Below are positions 1 through 8,999 of a DNA stretch of 64,000 nucleotides, in pieces. The first letter of the stretch is position 1; the number at the start of each line of letters is the position of its first letter. The position numbers and the translations under genes are program-made. The notes below the pieces were generated by a model, which saw only the letters and a list, made by a program, of their open reading frames with translations, ran no database searches and was not told where the DNA came from. The DNA comes from Bacteroidales bacterium (lineage in GTDB: Bacteria; Bacteroidota; Bacteroidia; Bacteroidales; VadinHA17), in contig JADKBK010000007.1 of assembly GCA_016715075.1 (NCBI GenBank), forward strand, positions 186,001 to 250,000, in the 5' to 3' direction.

Positions 1-912
1 AACTAAAGAAGCCTTTGTTCCCAGCAATGGGGTAAGAAGAGTCTCGGCTTGCTGAAGCTCATCAACTTCTATCCCGTTTTTAAAGAATGTCGCAGCAGCC
101 AGTATTATCATTGCGCTGTTAATTGCCCATCCGATGACCATTGAAAACAGGGTATCGGCAAATTCAAATTTCAGCTGCTTTTTGATGACCTTCTCATCCT
201 GAAGATTCCATTGCCGGCTTTGAATAACTTCTGAATGAAGAAAGAGGTTATGTGGCATTACCACTGCACCAAGAACGCTCATGAGCAACAGCATTGATCC
301 TTCAGGGATAGATGGTTTCACCCAGGAGATGCCTGCCTCAAACCAGTCGACATCGACAAGGAATAATTCATAAAGAAATGATAAACCGATGACTGACACG
401 AAACCGATGATCCACTTCTCAATTTTCTGGTATGAATTTGTAAAAAGCATAATAGCTACAAAAACGGTCACCAGTACCGCTCCTGCCTTTATCGGGATAT
501 CAAAGAGCATGTTAAGGGCTATTGATCCCCCGAGAATCTCTGCCAGTGAAGTGGAAACGGAAGCAAGCACGGCAAAAGAGAGAATGGCTTTTGAGACTTT
601 GGGATGAATATATATTGTAGCGGCTTCAGAAAGGCAAAGGCCGGTGGCAATACCCAGGTGAGCCACATTATGCTGAAGTACAATCAGCATTATGGTTGAG
701 AGTGTCACAATCCACAAAAGAGTATAACCATAACCCGATCCTGTTGCAATGTTGGCAGCCCAGTTACCCGGGTCAATAAAACCGACTGTAACAAGCAGTC
801 CGGGTCCAATATATTTGAAGATGTCAAGCGCCCCGTAAACAGGTTTGTGATCATCCTTTATCAGTTCCCTGAAAAATCCGAAAAAATTGAATATCTTCTT
901 AATCTTCTGCAT
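1..912 (-). CDS. mntH: Nramp-family divalent metal (Mn2+/Fe2+) transporter, C-terminus cut by window edge
   Basis: Inner-membrane, proton-coupled importer of manganese or ferrous iron by family. I translated the reverse strand from the ATG at 912; it stays open for 304 codons to base 1. Family hallmarks are visible: DPGN at residues 47-50 (helix 1) and MPHN at 219-222 (helix 6), the two unwound helices that bind the metal. The helix 6 methionine typical of transition-metal transporters is present. About ten hydrophobic segments can be seen; roughly the last 100 residues of a normal member are missing beyond the edge. A 16-residue cytoplasmic-looking lead precedes the core. The substrate (Mn versus Fe) is inferred and cannot be settled from sequence. 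The next gene is divergent, about 170 bases away. Confidence 0.9.
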   Translation of the reverse strand, partial: MQKIKKIFNFFGFFRELIKDDHKPVYGALDIFKYIGPGLLVTVGFIDPGNWAANIATGSGYGYTLLWIVTLSTIMLIVLQHNVAHLGIATGLCLSEAATIYIHPKVSKAILSFAVLASVSTSLAEILGGSIALNMLFDIPIKAGAVLVTVFVAIMLFTNSYQKIEKWIIGFVSVIGLSFLYELFLVDVDWFEAGISWVKPSIPEGSMLLLMSVLGAVVMPHNLFLHSEVIQSRQWNLQDEKVIKKQLKFEFADTLFSMVIGWAINSAMIILAAATFFKNGIEVDELQQAETLLTPLLGTKASLV

Positions 913-1082
913 TTTGAAAATTGGTCAATTTCTTAATATGTGTTTTTACAGCACAAAATTAGTACTAGCAAATATACTTAATGATTATGAGAATTATTAC
1001 CGTAATACCGACAGGAAAATATTATCTAATTGTTATACATTTGAAAAAGATTGCAATCTGTTCACAATTAATATTCAGGAGA

Positions 1083-1535
1083 ATGAATATAAAAAAATTT
1101 ACACCTTCTGTCGATAAGAGGGTACTGGTCCTCCTGGCAGGATTAATGTGGTGCGGAGTTGGAATCATGCTGATGAGGTATGCAATAATATGGCTATCCG
1201 GTCTTGAAAAAAGGGGAGCCATCGCATTTTATGCCTCAGGTTTTCTCGCCGCAATGGCTATTCATCATTTTGGATTTCTGAAAATTGCCGATAAAAACCT
1301 TAACAGGTTATTGCCTTTAAATGAAAAAAGATGCGTTTTTTCCTTTATGACCTGGAAGAGCTATTTAATTGTTCTGGTAATGGTTTCAATGGGAATTGCA
1401 TTGCGGCATTCATCGCTGCCCAAAAGCTATCTGTCCGTTCTTTATACTGGCATTGGCCTGGCGTTGTTTCTTTCAGGGATCAGATATCTCCGATTCTTTG
1501 TAATGCTGTTATTTAAAAACAGGTCTTCAGTCTAA
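1083..1535 (+). CDS. small four-helix membrane protein, unknown function
   Basis: Not recognised. From the ATG at 1083 the product is 150 residues with about four hydrophobic segments (residues about 14-35, 45-62, 87-105 and 112-140) separated by short basic loops, so an inner-membrane protein is likely. An in-frame ATG lies at 981, but 1083 is preferred: AGGAG sits directly before it and the extra 34 residues look like untranslated sequence. It diverges from the Nramp transporter and is followed by a thioredoxin-like gene about 130 bases downstream. No motif suggests an activity. Confidence 0.6.
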   Translation: MNIKKFTPSVDKRVLVLLAGLMWCGVGIMLMRYAIIWLSGLEKRGAIAFYASGFLAAMAIHHFGFLKIADKNLNRLLPLNEKRCVFSFMTWKSYLIVLVMVSMGIALRHSSLPKSYLSVLYTGIGLALFLSGIRYLRFFVMLLFKNRSSV

Positions 1536-1668
1536 ACATTTGTTTTCAGCCTGCTGTTATATCAGGGAATTGACCTGTTGAAAAGGAATATGATGATTTT
1601 TTACCTTTATGTGATTTTTCAATGCAGGTCGCTATACTTTGTTATTTAATGATTTAATTTTTTCTGAT

Positions 1669-2253
1669 ATGGCTTATACATTACAGCCCGGACAAAGGGC
1701 AGTAGAATTCAAACTTCCGTCGACAGATGGAAAGGAATACAGTTTATCTGATTTTAAGAAATACAGGTATCTGGTGATTTTCTTTACTTGTAATCACTGT
1801 CCTTATGTAATTGGTTCAGATGAGGTTACAAGGACTACAGCAGAAAAGTACAGCAGTTTGGGAGTGGGCTTTGCAGGAATAAATTCCAATAGTGAGAATA
1901 CCTATGCCGAAGACAGTTTTCCAAATATGGTAAGGAGAATGGAAAAGTACAGGTTTCCATGGGTCTACCTTTACGATAAGAGTCAGGACGTGGCAAGAGC
2001 CTATGGTGCATTGAAGACTCCTCATTTTTTTGTTTTTGATGAAGAGAGGAAACTTGTATATACGGGTCGAGGTGTTGATAACCCCAGGGATACCTCAAGA
2101 ATGACAATCAATAATCTTGACACGGTTCTCGACGAACTTACCGGCGGGAAAGAGATTTCCACAAGTATAACCAATCCTATAGGCTGTAATATTAAATGGG
2201 AGGGGATGGATGCTCACTGGATGCCTCCGGATGCATGTGATTTGGTATATTAA
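1669..2253 (+). CDS. thioredoxin-fold redoxin (AhpC/TSA-like), CNHCP motif
   Basis: Predicted soluble thiol-disulfide or peroxiredoxin-like protein of 194 residues. It shows the order of the PRX-like_1 group: an AhpC/TSA-type opening (PGQRAVEFKLPSTDGKEYSL), a strand, then FFTCNHCPYV with the CxxC-type active site near residue 43, and a cis-proline region around KTPHFFVFD. The ATG at 1669 is used rather than an upstream in-frame ATG at 1639, because homologues start a few residues before the PGQ segment. No signal peptide is visible. It converges with pdxH, leaving only 8 bases between the two stop codons. Physiological substrate unknown. Confidence 0.8.
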   Translation: MAYTLQPGQRAVEFKLPSTDGKEYSLSDFKKYRYLVIFFTCNHCPYVIGSDEVTRTTAEKYSSLGVGFAGINSNSENTYAEDSFPNMVRRMEKYRFPWVYLYDKSQDVARAYGALKTPHFFVFDEERKLVYTGRGVDNPRDTSRMTINNLDTVLDELTGGKEISTSITNPIGCNIKWEGMDAHWMPPDACDLVY

Positions 2254-2261
2254 AGTATCTC

Positions 2262-2873
2262 TCAGGGTGACAGGCGTTGTATTAACCATGATTGGCCGGA
2301 CCGGGTATAAGCAATGCGGTCATGCAGCCTGAATGCCCCGTCACTCCAGAATTCAAAAAAGTCAGGTCTTAACCTGAAACCTCCCCAATGAGGGGGCTTT
2401 TCCACTTCCCTGTTTTCGAACCTGGTTTTAAAATATGCATGCTTTTCCTCAAGACAGGCTCTGTCAGGAATTACAGAGCTCTGCTCACTTGCCCAGGCTG
2501 AGATCTGGCTCTCCCTGGGCCTGGTGATGAAATAGGCGATCGACTCTTTTTCAGAGACTCTTTCAGTTATTCCCTCTATTCTGACCTGCCTGCCCGATTC
2601 AGGCCAGTAAAAAAGTAAAGCAGCAGCAGGTTGTTCAGTTAATTGAAGGCCTTTTTTGCTATTATAATTTGTGAAGAAGACAAAACCATTTTCATCAAAA
2701 CCTTTCAGCAGTACAGTCCTGACAGATACACGTCCGGAGGATGAGACAGTGCCCAGGCTGACAGTATCAGGAATAGCGATCCCTGCTTCAAGATGCTCAT
2801 TGTACCATTCCCTGAACTGTAGAAAAGGATCAGGATTAACTGTTAATTCCGAAAGTACTTTGTTGTTCTTCAT
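2262..2873 (-). CDS. pdxH: pyridoxamine/pyridoxine 5'-phosphate oxidase
   Basis: FMN enzyme that oxidises pyridoxamine or pyridoxine 5'-phosphate to pyridoxal 5'-phosphate, the last step of PLP synthesis and salvage. The 203-residue product has the family order: N-terminal DPFLQFREWY-type helix, the FMN/substrate segment RTVLLKGFDENGFVFFTNY, a QVRIEG strand, SAWASEQSS, and the diagnostic C-terminus PHWGGFRLRP...RLHDR...WLIQRLSP. The ATG at 2873 is chosen over 2906 because AGGA lies just upstream and the usual N-terminus follows. Length matches characterised PdxH proteins. It stands alone on the minus strand. Confidence 0.95.
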   Translation of the reverse strand: MKNNKVLSELTVNPDPFLQFREWYNEHLEAGIAIPDTVSLGTVSSSGRVSVRTVLLKGFDENGFVFFTNYNSKKGLQLTEQPAAALLFYWPESGRQVRIEGITERVSEKESIAYFITRPRESQISAWASEQSSVIPDRACLEEKHAYFKTRFENREVEKPPHWGGFRLRPDFFEFWSDGAFRLHDRIAYTRSGQSWLIQRLSP

Positions 2874-2981
2874 TTTTCCTGTTATCATAATCCGTTCAGA
2901 GAACAATAATAAGCCATCAAAGGTTTATAAGAGATAAAATAAAAAATAATTTATTTAACTTCCGCGCAAATTTTAGCAGCC

Positions 2982-4553
2982 ATGAATAGAAACCACAACA
3001 AACCAACAATCTCATTATTAATTTTTGTCATGTTCATGATCAGCATTTCATGCACGACAAATTCACCTTCAGATCTTTCAAAAGAGAGTCTGATACCGAA
3101 ACCTGTTTCAATAACTTCAACAGGAGGCTATTTTAATCTTACAGACGGTGCAGATATTTATGTTCAGGGTGAATCTGAAGATCTTAAAAAGATTGGTAAT
3201 TATCTTAATGACAAGTTATTGCCTTCAACAGGTTTTGATATAGAGGTTAAATCTACCGATAAAGCACCGGGGTCGGGAAATATATATATTGTTTTGTCAG
3301 CGGGCGACATAGAACAGGGTGATGAAGGTTATGAGCTTTCAATTACCAAAGATCTGGTAAGCCTTACTGCCGGCACTCCGGCGGGATTATTCCGGGGGGT
3401 CCAGACCATAAGGCAGCTCCTTCCGGCAAATATTGAATCAGGTACAAAGCAGGAAGGCGAGTGGAAAATAGCCACAGGAACAATAAAGGATTATCCTGAA
3501 TTCGGCTATAGAGGTGTTATGCTCGACGTGGCAAGGCATTTTTTCGGAGTTGAAGATGTTAAGCGTTTCATCGACCTGATCGCATATTATAAGATGAATG
3601 CCCTTCACCTGCACCTTTCTGATGATCAGGGATGGAGAATAGAAATCAAATCGTGGCCGAATCTGGCAATCCATGGCGGCAGTACGGCAGTTGGAGGTGG
3701 TAAGGGAGGTTATTATACACAGGAGCAGTATACTGAGATTGTGAAGTATGCCAGTGATCAGTTTATTACAGTAGTCCCTGAAATTGATATGCCGGGACAT
3801 ATCAACGCTGCTCTGTCATCCTATGCCGAACTGAACTGCAACGGAAAGGCAACTGAGCTGTATACCGGAATAGAAGTAGGATTCAGTACCTTATGCACTA
3901 ACAAAGAGATAACATATAAATTTATTGATGATGTTGTAAGGGAGCTCACGGCTCTGACACCCGGCCCGTATATCCATATCGGTGGGGATGAGTCACATGT
4001 TACGAAGAAGGAAGATTATATCCCATTCATTAAAAAGGTCCACGATATTGTACTGGCTCATGGCAAACAGGTAATGGGCTGGGATGAGATATCGCTTTCG
4101 GAATTGAATCCGAATGCTGTCGCCCAGTTTTGGGCCAACGCTGAAAATGCAGGAAGGGCTGTTAGCCAGGGAGCAAAAATTCTTATGTCACCTGCCGCAA
4201 GGACATATATTGATATGAAATATGACTCTACCACAGTACTTGGTCAGCACTGGGCTGGTTATGTTGAAGTTGACAGCTCTTATATCTGGGATCCTGCGAC
4301 ACTCGTCCCGGGAATCACTAAAAAGAATATAATGGGTGTTGAGGCTCCTTTATGGACTGAAACCATAACTAATATGGAAGAGGTTGAATACATGGTATTT
4401 CCAAGGCTTCCGGGAATTGCCGAAATCGCATGGAGTCCGGCTTCTGTAAGAAACTGGGATGATTATAAGATCAGACTTGGAAAGTTTGCTGAAAGGTTTA
4501 AGGTTATGGAAATTAACTATTATCCTTCCAGGCTGGTACCCTGGGTTGAATAA
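2982..4553 (+). CDS. GH20 beta-N-acetylhexosaminidase, lipoprotein
   Basis: Predicted exo-beta-N-acetylglucosaminidase/galactosaminidase acting outside the cytoplasm. The 523-residue protein begins with a signal peptide ending in a lipobox-like ISC near residue 24. An N-terminal GH20b-type domain (about 35-165) is followed by the catalytic barrel (about 170-520), which opens with GYRGVMLDVARHFF. The catalytic pair is D336-E337 in HIGGDES, as needed for substrate-assisted hydrolysis. Further conserved pieces are HLHLSDDQGWR and EIDMPGH. A second GH20 of similar size but clearly different sequence lies at 31353-32885. The convergent gene downstream ends 7 bases away. Confidence 0.93.
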   Translation: MNRNHNKPTISLLIFVMFMISISCTTNSPSDLSKESLIPKPVSITSTGGYFNLTDGADIYVQGESEDLKKIGNYLNDKLLPSTGFDIEVKSTDKAPGSGNIYIVLSAGDIEQGDEGYELSITKDLVSLTAGTPAGLFRGVQTIRQLLPANIESGTKQEGEWKIATGTIKDYPEFGYRGVMLDVARHFFGVEDVKRFIDLIAYYKMNALHLHLSDDQGWRIEIKSWPNLAIHGGSTAVGGGKGGYYTQEQYTEIVKYASDQFITVVPEIDMPGHINAALSSYAELNCNGKATELYTGIEVGFSTLCTNKEITYKFIDDVVRELTALTPGPYIHIGGDESHVTKKEDYIPFIKKVHDIVLAHGKQVMGWDEISLSELNPNAVAQFWANAENAGRAVSQGAKILMSPAARTYIDMKYDSTTVLGQHWAGYVEVDSSYIWDPATLVPGITKKNIMGVEAPLWTETITNMEEVEYMVFPRLPGIAEIAWSPASVRNWDDYKIRLGKFAERFKVMEINYYPSRLVPWVE

Positions 4554-4560
4554 TATATAA

Positions 4561-5913
4561 TCAGAATATCACCTCACAGCTTCCTTTTTCAAGATTAAAG
4601 CAGAGTATTGAATCTTTTTTATCAGAGAACCAGGTACCTGCTTTTAGGTCCTTCTGGTCTTTAACCTTCGTGAGTATCTGTGATTCTTTACCATTAATTC
4701 TCAGCTGTGGATTCCTTACAACGGAATTGATATTTAGTGTAAAGCCCGGAGCTGAAAAAGGTGCGAACAATTTAATGCCAGCTGCTAATGGAGTAATAGT
4801 TGTTAACTCTTTGGCAGCCCAGTACCGTGAAATCTCACTGAGCTTCATCCAGATCAGATTGTCATATTTCTGATCCAGTCGGTTCTTAACCTCTTTAAGG
4901 ATATTGAATCCGACATGTTCGCCATTAAAATAAATGCCCGGCCAATGGCAAACCATTATGGCAGGCTCTCCGCTGTCTATTACCTCTACCATTCGACCTG
5001 AGAGAAGATCTTTAGTAATGAAATTATCCGGGCTGCCGGGGTTCAGTCCATCCCAGTCTCCAAACCAGTCACCGGTACAACCGATTACTGAAACAACACA
5101 TTTTGGATCGGGGCCGCTGAGTCCGGAAGGATGAAGGACCAGTGGTGCAACACTCTTTTCCTTTTCAGTAAACAGGTCTCTGAAGAAGTGGGGTATTTCC
5201 GCTCCGAAAACATCCCTTACAGCCTCCATTGAGCCCAGAGCCAGGTTATTCTGGTTTTGACTTCCATAACCACCCGGAGTTGTGAGTCCCTCACAGTTGA
5301 GGCCTGCTTCTTTAAGAATTGTCAGAGCATAAGCCTGGTAGGCGCCTAGTTCATCTGCGCTTTTGGTCTGGCTCCATCCCCAGTTTTCCATATAATCGGG
5401 AGTCGGATAGGGGTAAGGTTTGCCGGTTTTGATATCAATAACACGTGTATGGCTGACCATTTCAGGGTGAATATCCCAATTGGGAACGATCACATCCCTT
5501 ACCAGTTTCAGACTCTCTTCAAGCTCCTTTTTTGTCCATCCCGGGATAAACCTGTTCACCCATCCTGTGCATGCAGGATAAGGAACTATGCTGTATTTGC
5601 CTTTTACACCGTTTTCATGAGCCCATTCACCAAATTCCCTGACAAAGCTGTCAGGAATTTCCCTTGGAAGTTTTCTCCAATCCTGTTTGTACTGATCAGG
5701 AAAAACCTCTCCAAACTGGGGAATTCCAAAATGCGCCATATTAACCAGGCATGTTGAATCATCGATTATCAGGCTTACTGGTGAACGGTTAAATGGATTA
5801 AGCACTTTTACACTGACTGGTTTTCCAGTCATCAGATCAATGTTCGGAATGGCAGAAAAAGCTACACTTCCAAGACCTGCAGTTTTCACAAATGAACGTC
5901 TCGAATATTTCAT
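4561..5913 (-). CDS. Tat-exported polysaccharide-deacetylase-like enzyme, uncharacterised
   Basis: A 450-residue protein with a clear twin-arginine signal (SRRSFVKTAG at residues 4-13), so probably exported folded. After the signal a strand leads into SLIIDDSTC, resembling the paired-aspartate metal motif of the NodB/polysaccharide deacetylase fold. Later segments such as IHPEMVSHTRVID, TTPGGYG and VCHWPGIYFNGEHVG would fit a metal-dependent barrel hydrolase, ending in a beta-rich C-terminal domain. I do not recognise a characterised member. It is the second gene of a leftward pair: the GH105-type gene ends one base before this start, so co-translation and a shared uronate-glycan substrate are likely. 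Deacetylase or polysaccharide lyase-like activity is inference only. Confidence 0.6.
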   Translation of the reverse strand: MKYSRRSFVKTAGLGSVAFSAIPNIDLMTGKPVSVKVLNPFNRSPVSLIIDDSTCLVNMAHFGIPQFGEVFPDQYKQDWRKLPREIPDSFVREFGEWAHENGVKGKYSIVPYPACTGWVNRFIPGWTKKELEESLKLVRDVIVPNWDIHPEMVSHTRVIDIKTGKPYPYPTPDYMENWGWSQTKSADELGAYQAYALTILKEAGLNCEGLTTPGGYGSQNQNNLALGSMEAVRDVFGAEIPHFFRDLFTEKEKSVAPLVLHPSGLSGPDPKCVVSVIGCTGDWFGDWDGLNPGSPDNFITKDLLSGRMVEVIDSGEPAIMVCHWPGIYFNGEHVGFNILKEVKNRLDQKYDNLIWMKLSEISRYWAAKELTTITPLAAGIKLFAPFSAPGFTLNINSVVRNPQLRINGKESQILTKVKDQKDLKAGTWFSDKKDSILCFNLEKGSCEVIF

Positions 5914-5914
5914 A

Positions 5915-6997
5915 TTATTTATTTAAGTCATTGTATGCGGCTTCCATAAGCAGAAAAAGTGCCTGTCCTTCAGTAGCGGTACCCGGACGGTCAAAATTCG
6001 GAGCACCGCAGACTCCCTGTACCAGTCCAAAAGAATCGACTTTTTTGTGAGCTGCCTGCCGCATCTTATGTGCATATTTCAGGTAGGATTTATCCAGCCA
6101 GCCTCCTTTAACCCCTCTGAAAATAGTATAAGCGAACATCTGAGCGGAGTTAGTCTCTACAAAAGTGGAAGGATCATCGAGGATATCGTAAAAAAGGCCG
6201 TCTTCACGCTGATATTTAAGGACAGCATCTATAAGTTCTTTAATATAGCCGGTTATCATCTTTTTATCTCCTGCCATCTCATCGGGAAGATTCCGGACCA
6301 CTCTTGTCATACCCGCAGCAGCCCATCCATTACCAACACCCCAGAACAATTTACGTTCATATTTCTGACGATCCTGGTCCCAGATATGGTAGTACAAGTG
6401 TTTCTCAGGATTGAGCAGGATCTTCCTGTATCCGTTTACCTGTCTGACTGCCTCATCACTATGTCCGGCAACAGCCAGAAAAGGAGGGAGCATATAAAAA
6501 GCATCAACCCAGATCATATTTTCAATGTAGTTGTGATAAATTATTCCGTCAGTTGTTCTGGGGGCTTTATAGAGAAGGAAACCGAGCATCTGACCGGCGG
6601 CTTTCTTCAGGGCCGGATCCCCGGTAATTTTAGCGGCGAGCATTACGGGTTCCCCATTTGATGCAGGGTCTGCTACCGGTTTTTCACCCTCATTCAATCC
6701 AAGCCGTCCGTCTTTCTTCTGGTTAACAACAGCATCTTTTGCCAGAAGGATCATAAGGTCGGTTTCTCCAAGTTCCAATAGTGCCTGAGACGCTACACCC
6801 TGTTCCCAGGCCCTTCTCTGCATTGAAAGCATTGCATTTATAACCTTTCCGATAGTGTCGCTCTTTGCAGCATTATAGGTAACCTGCAAGGAAGAGTTTG
6901 TATCAGAACTGCTTACAAATCCCTGGCTAATAAGAATCAGCACTATCATGATTGTTAAGAAGAAGAGCGATCTGATAGATTGGTTTTTCGGTTTCAT
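5915..6997 (-). CDS. GH88/GH105-type unsaturated glycuronyl hydrolase, secreted
   Basis: Predicted six-hairpin glycosidase that removes the unsaturated uronic acid left by polysaccharide lyases (YteR/YesR-type). The 360-residue protein has an N-terminal hydrophobic signal (about 10-30). The alpha/alpha barrel shows family features: RRAWEQGVASQALLE, DGRLGLNEG, IENMIWVDAFYMLPP with the candidate catalytic aspartate D165, WGVGNGWAAAGM, and the C-terminal GTATEGQALFLLMEAA. It is the first gene of a two-gene leftward unit with the Tat-exported hydrolase at 4561-5913. Two direct copies of a TGGTAACG-containing unit lie just upstream of its start. Family is confident; the exact substrate (rhamnogalacturonan, ulvan or other) is not visible. 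Confidence 0.85.
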   Translation of the reverse strand: MKPKNQSIRSLFFLTIMIVLILISQGFVSSSDTNSSLQVTYNAAKSDTIGKVINAMLSMQRRAWEQGVASQALLELGETDLMILLAKDAVVNQKKDGRLGLNEGEKPVADPASNGEPVMLAAKITGDPALKKAAGQMLGFLLYKAPRTTDGIIYHNYIENMIWVDAFYMLPPFLAVAGHSDEAVRQVNGYRKILLNPEKHLYYHIWDQDRQKYERKLFWGVGNGWAAAGMTRVVRNLPDEMAGDKKMITGYIKELIDAVLKYQREDGLFYDILDDPSTFVETNSAQMFAYTIFRGVKGGWLDKSYLKYAHKMRQAAHKKVDSFGLVQGVCGAPNFDRPGTATEGQALFLLMEAAYNDLNK

Positions 6998-7010
6998 TGG
7001 AATAACTAAT

Positions 7011-7049
7011 TGGTAACGATTTGAAATATTTGGTAACGGATTGAAATAT
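7011..7049 (-). promoter_or_regulatory. tandem direct repeat upstream of the GH105-type gene
   Basis: Two near-identical 19-base units with a 20-base period (7011-7029 and 7031-7049), sharing TGGTAACG(A/G)-TTGAAATAT. They end 14 bases upstream of the GH105-type start codon on the minus strand. A tandem pair at this distance could be a binding site for an activator or repressor; no regulator is identified. Confidence 0.4.
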
Positions 7050-7241
7050 AAAGTAAATAATTTTAATATTAGTGATAGCTCCTTCTCTGTTTTTTAATAA
7101 AAAATAACCATTCGGGCAGCCTTTATGCACTCTCAATGCCTTTATTGACACCTCCATCCTCTTTTCTTTTTACATCTCCAGGGCCAGCCATACTTTTACA
7201 TCATGAGATTTTTTAATAAATGGATTAAATAATTTAAGACA

Positions 7242-7829
7242 ATGAAAAGAAAAGTATTAATTGCATTGGCATTAATTGCGCTGTTATCTTTTAACAGCTA
7301 TGCACAGGAAAAAGAAAGACGGTTTGGTTTTGAACTCAGTGGAGGGCCTTCATTTACAACAAGGGAAATTGATGATGCCGGCTTGAAAACAGGTTTTGGC
7401 TTTGAGGGCACTCTTCACTATAGATTTATGCCTCATCTGGGAGTCTATGGAGGCTGGGGCTGGAACAGATCAGCTTCTGACGACTCATTTGCCGGGAATG
7501 ATATCTGTTTTGAAGAAACAGGGTACATTTTTGGCCTGAATTTCAGTCATCCGGTCAATAATTCCGGTCTGTCATATTTTTTAAGAGCAGGTGGATTATT
7601 CAATCATATCGAGACAGAAAACAGGGATGGTGATATCATTAATGACACAGGGCATGGATTTGGATTTCAGCTGGCCGCTGGTATTGACATTAAATTAGGT
7701 TCGGATTGGAGTCTCTCCCCGGGAATTAAATTCAACTCCTTGTCAAGGGAAACAGAGTATGAAGGAACACCCAGAAAGCTTTTCTGGCAATATATTTCAG
7801 CAGGGATTGGAGTTTCGAAGAAGTTCTGA
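7242..7829 (+). CDS. outer-membrane beta-barrel protein
   Basis: A 195-residue protein with a cleavable signal peptide (hydrophobic core at about 6-17, cleavage likely after SYA near residue 21) and alternating amphipathic strands rich in glycine and aromatic residues, ending in an aromatic residue (KKF). This pattern fits the small eight-stranded OmpA-like/PorT-like barrels of Bacteroidota. Conserved-looking strands include FGFELSGGPSFT near the start and ISAGIGVSKKF at the end. No enzymatic motif is present. It precedes the LytS/LytTR pair but is separated from it by a probable promoter, so it is likely a single-gene unit. Confidence 0.75.
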   Translation: MKRKVLIALALIALLSFNSYAQEKERRFGFELSGGPSFTTREIDDAGLKTGFGFEGTLHYRFMPHLGVYGGWGWNRSASDDSFAGNDICFEETGYIFGLNFSHPVNNSGLSYFLRAGGLFNHIETENRDGDIINDTGHGFGFQLAAGIDIKLGSDWSLSPGIKFNSLSRETEYEGTPRKLFWQYISAGIGVSKKF

Positions 7830-7877
7830 TTGACCTGAAGTGAAAGAGTTCTTAATTGATGTGGAATTCCACTGACA

Positions 7878-7906
7878 TTGACTACTCTTAACTTTTTGTA
7901 TTTTTG
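7878..7906 (+). promoter_or_regulatory. probable Bacteroidota-type promoter for the LytS/LytTR pair
   Basis: A TTG at 7878-7880 is followed after 18 bases by TATTTTTG at 7899-7906, matching the -33 TTG and -7 TAnnTTTG elements of Bacteroidota housekeeping promoters. The predicted start of transcription leaves a leader of roughly 25 bases before the kinase ATG at 7937. Confidence 0.45.
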
Positions 7907-7936
7907 AATTGTATGTAGTATGAAATAAATTAAAAG

Positions 7937-8998
7937 ATGTGTTTTAAGAATATTCACAGGTACTTCCCCTTCAAACGGCTTCTTTCTCTACTTCTGGGAC
8001 TTACAATTGTTATTCAGATAATTGTCATATCCTATAACCACCTTAGCGGCTATTATGTGCTTGAAGGATATCCCCATTTTTTTCAGAGGTTGGTCAGGGG
8101 TTCGCTGTTGAGTCTATTAGCAAGCTTCATGATAGCTTATCCGGATCTTTATGTGATTCGTTTTCTGAATAACTTAGCTCCATGGGGGCAAAAAGTATTA
8201 ATGAGAATTTCCCTTCAGTTAAGTTTTGCAGTATCAATATCGATAGTGATATCGACGGCGATAACATTATTTGCAAATTGGATAAATCCATATACTGAAG
8301 AGTTCAGCGGAGTTCTGATTTACAATGCAATGCTTTATGCAGTTGCCAACATCTTTCTGATGTCAATTCTTGAAGGCTGGATTTATTATATCGAAAGCCG
8401 TCAGGCCAGGCAGATTGCGGATAATCTGCAGGAGGAGCTTTCCCAGATTAAGTATGAAGTACTTAAGAGTCAAATCAATCCCCACTTCATGTTTAATAGT
8501 CTAAATGTCCTTTCAGGATTAATAAATGTTGATGTTGCCAAGGCTCAGTTGTTTATTGATGAGTTTTCTCAGATTTACAGATATGTACTTGAAACAATTG
8601 AACAGCCTGTTGTCACCCTGAAAAAAGAACTTGAATTTATGCGTTCGTACCTTTTTCTCCAGCAAATCAGGTACGGTGAAAATCTCACATTTACAGTAAA
8701 TGTTCCTGCCGGGATGCTGCTAATGGTTATTCCACCGCTTTCTCTGCAGGTTTTACTCGAAAATGCCTTGAAGCACAATATTGTTAATGAGTCAAAGCCT
8801 CTTAAAATAGATATCTACACCGAAGGGGATTATCTTTTTGTGAGAAATCCTTTGCAACCTAAAATATCAGGAACATCAACCGGATTGGGACTTAAAAACC
8901 TTGTAAAGAGATATACCCTAATAAGCAGAATGGAACCTTCATTCAGAGTTGTGAATAATCATTATGTCGCCGGAATCCCACTAATTAAAACTGACTGA
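7937..8998 (+). CDS. LytS/YehU-type sensor histidine kinase
   Basis: Membrane sensor kinase of 353 residues. The first 155 residues hold about four transmembrane segments, followed by a short coiled linker and the His_kinase domain. The phospho-accepting H183 lies in NPHFMFNSLNVLSGLI, the hallmark of the LytS family. A HATPase_c domain follows, with LQVLLENALKHNI as the N box and a degenerate glycine region TGLGLKNL. It is translationally coupled to the response regulator, whose ATG lies one base after this stop. It presumably phosphorylates that partner; the signal is unknown. Confidence 0.9.
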   Translation: MCFKNIHRYFPFKRLLSLLLGLTIVIQIIVISYNHLSGYYVLEGYPHFFQRLVRGSLLSLLASFMIAYPDLYVIRFLNNLAPWGQKVLMRISLQLSFAVSISIVISTAITLFANWINPYTEEFSGVLIYNAMLYAVANIFLMSILEGWIYYIESRQARQIADNLQEELSQIKYEVLKSQINPHFMFNSLNVLSGLINVDVAKAQLFIDEFSQIYRYVLETIEQPVVTLKKELEFMRSYLFLQQIRYGENLTFTVNVPAGMLLMVIPPLSLQVLLENALKHNIVNESKPLKIDIYTEGDYLFVRNPLQPKISGTSTGLGLKNLVKRYTLISRMEPSFRVVNNHYVAGIPLIKTD

Positions 8999-8999
8999 G

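Noticed and set aside
2671..2937. Plus-strand 88-codon ORF opposite pdxH
   Set aside because: Antisense to the conserved FMN-binding region of pdxH; Ser/Pro-rich shadow frame.
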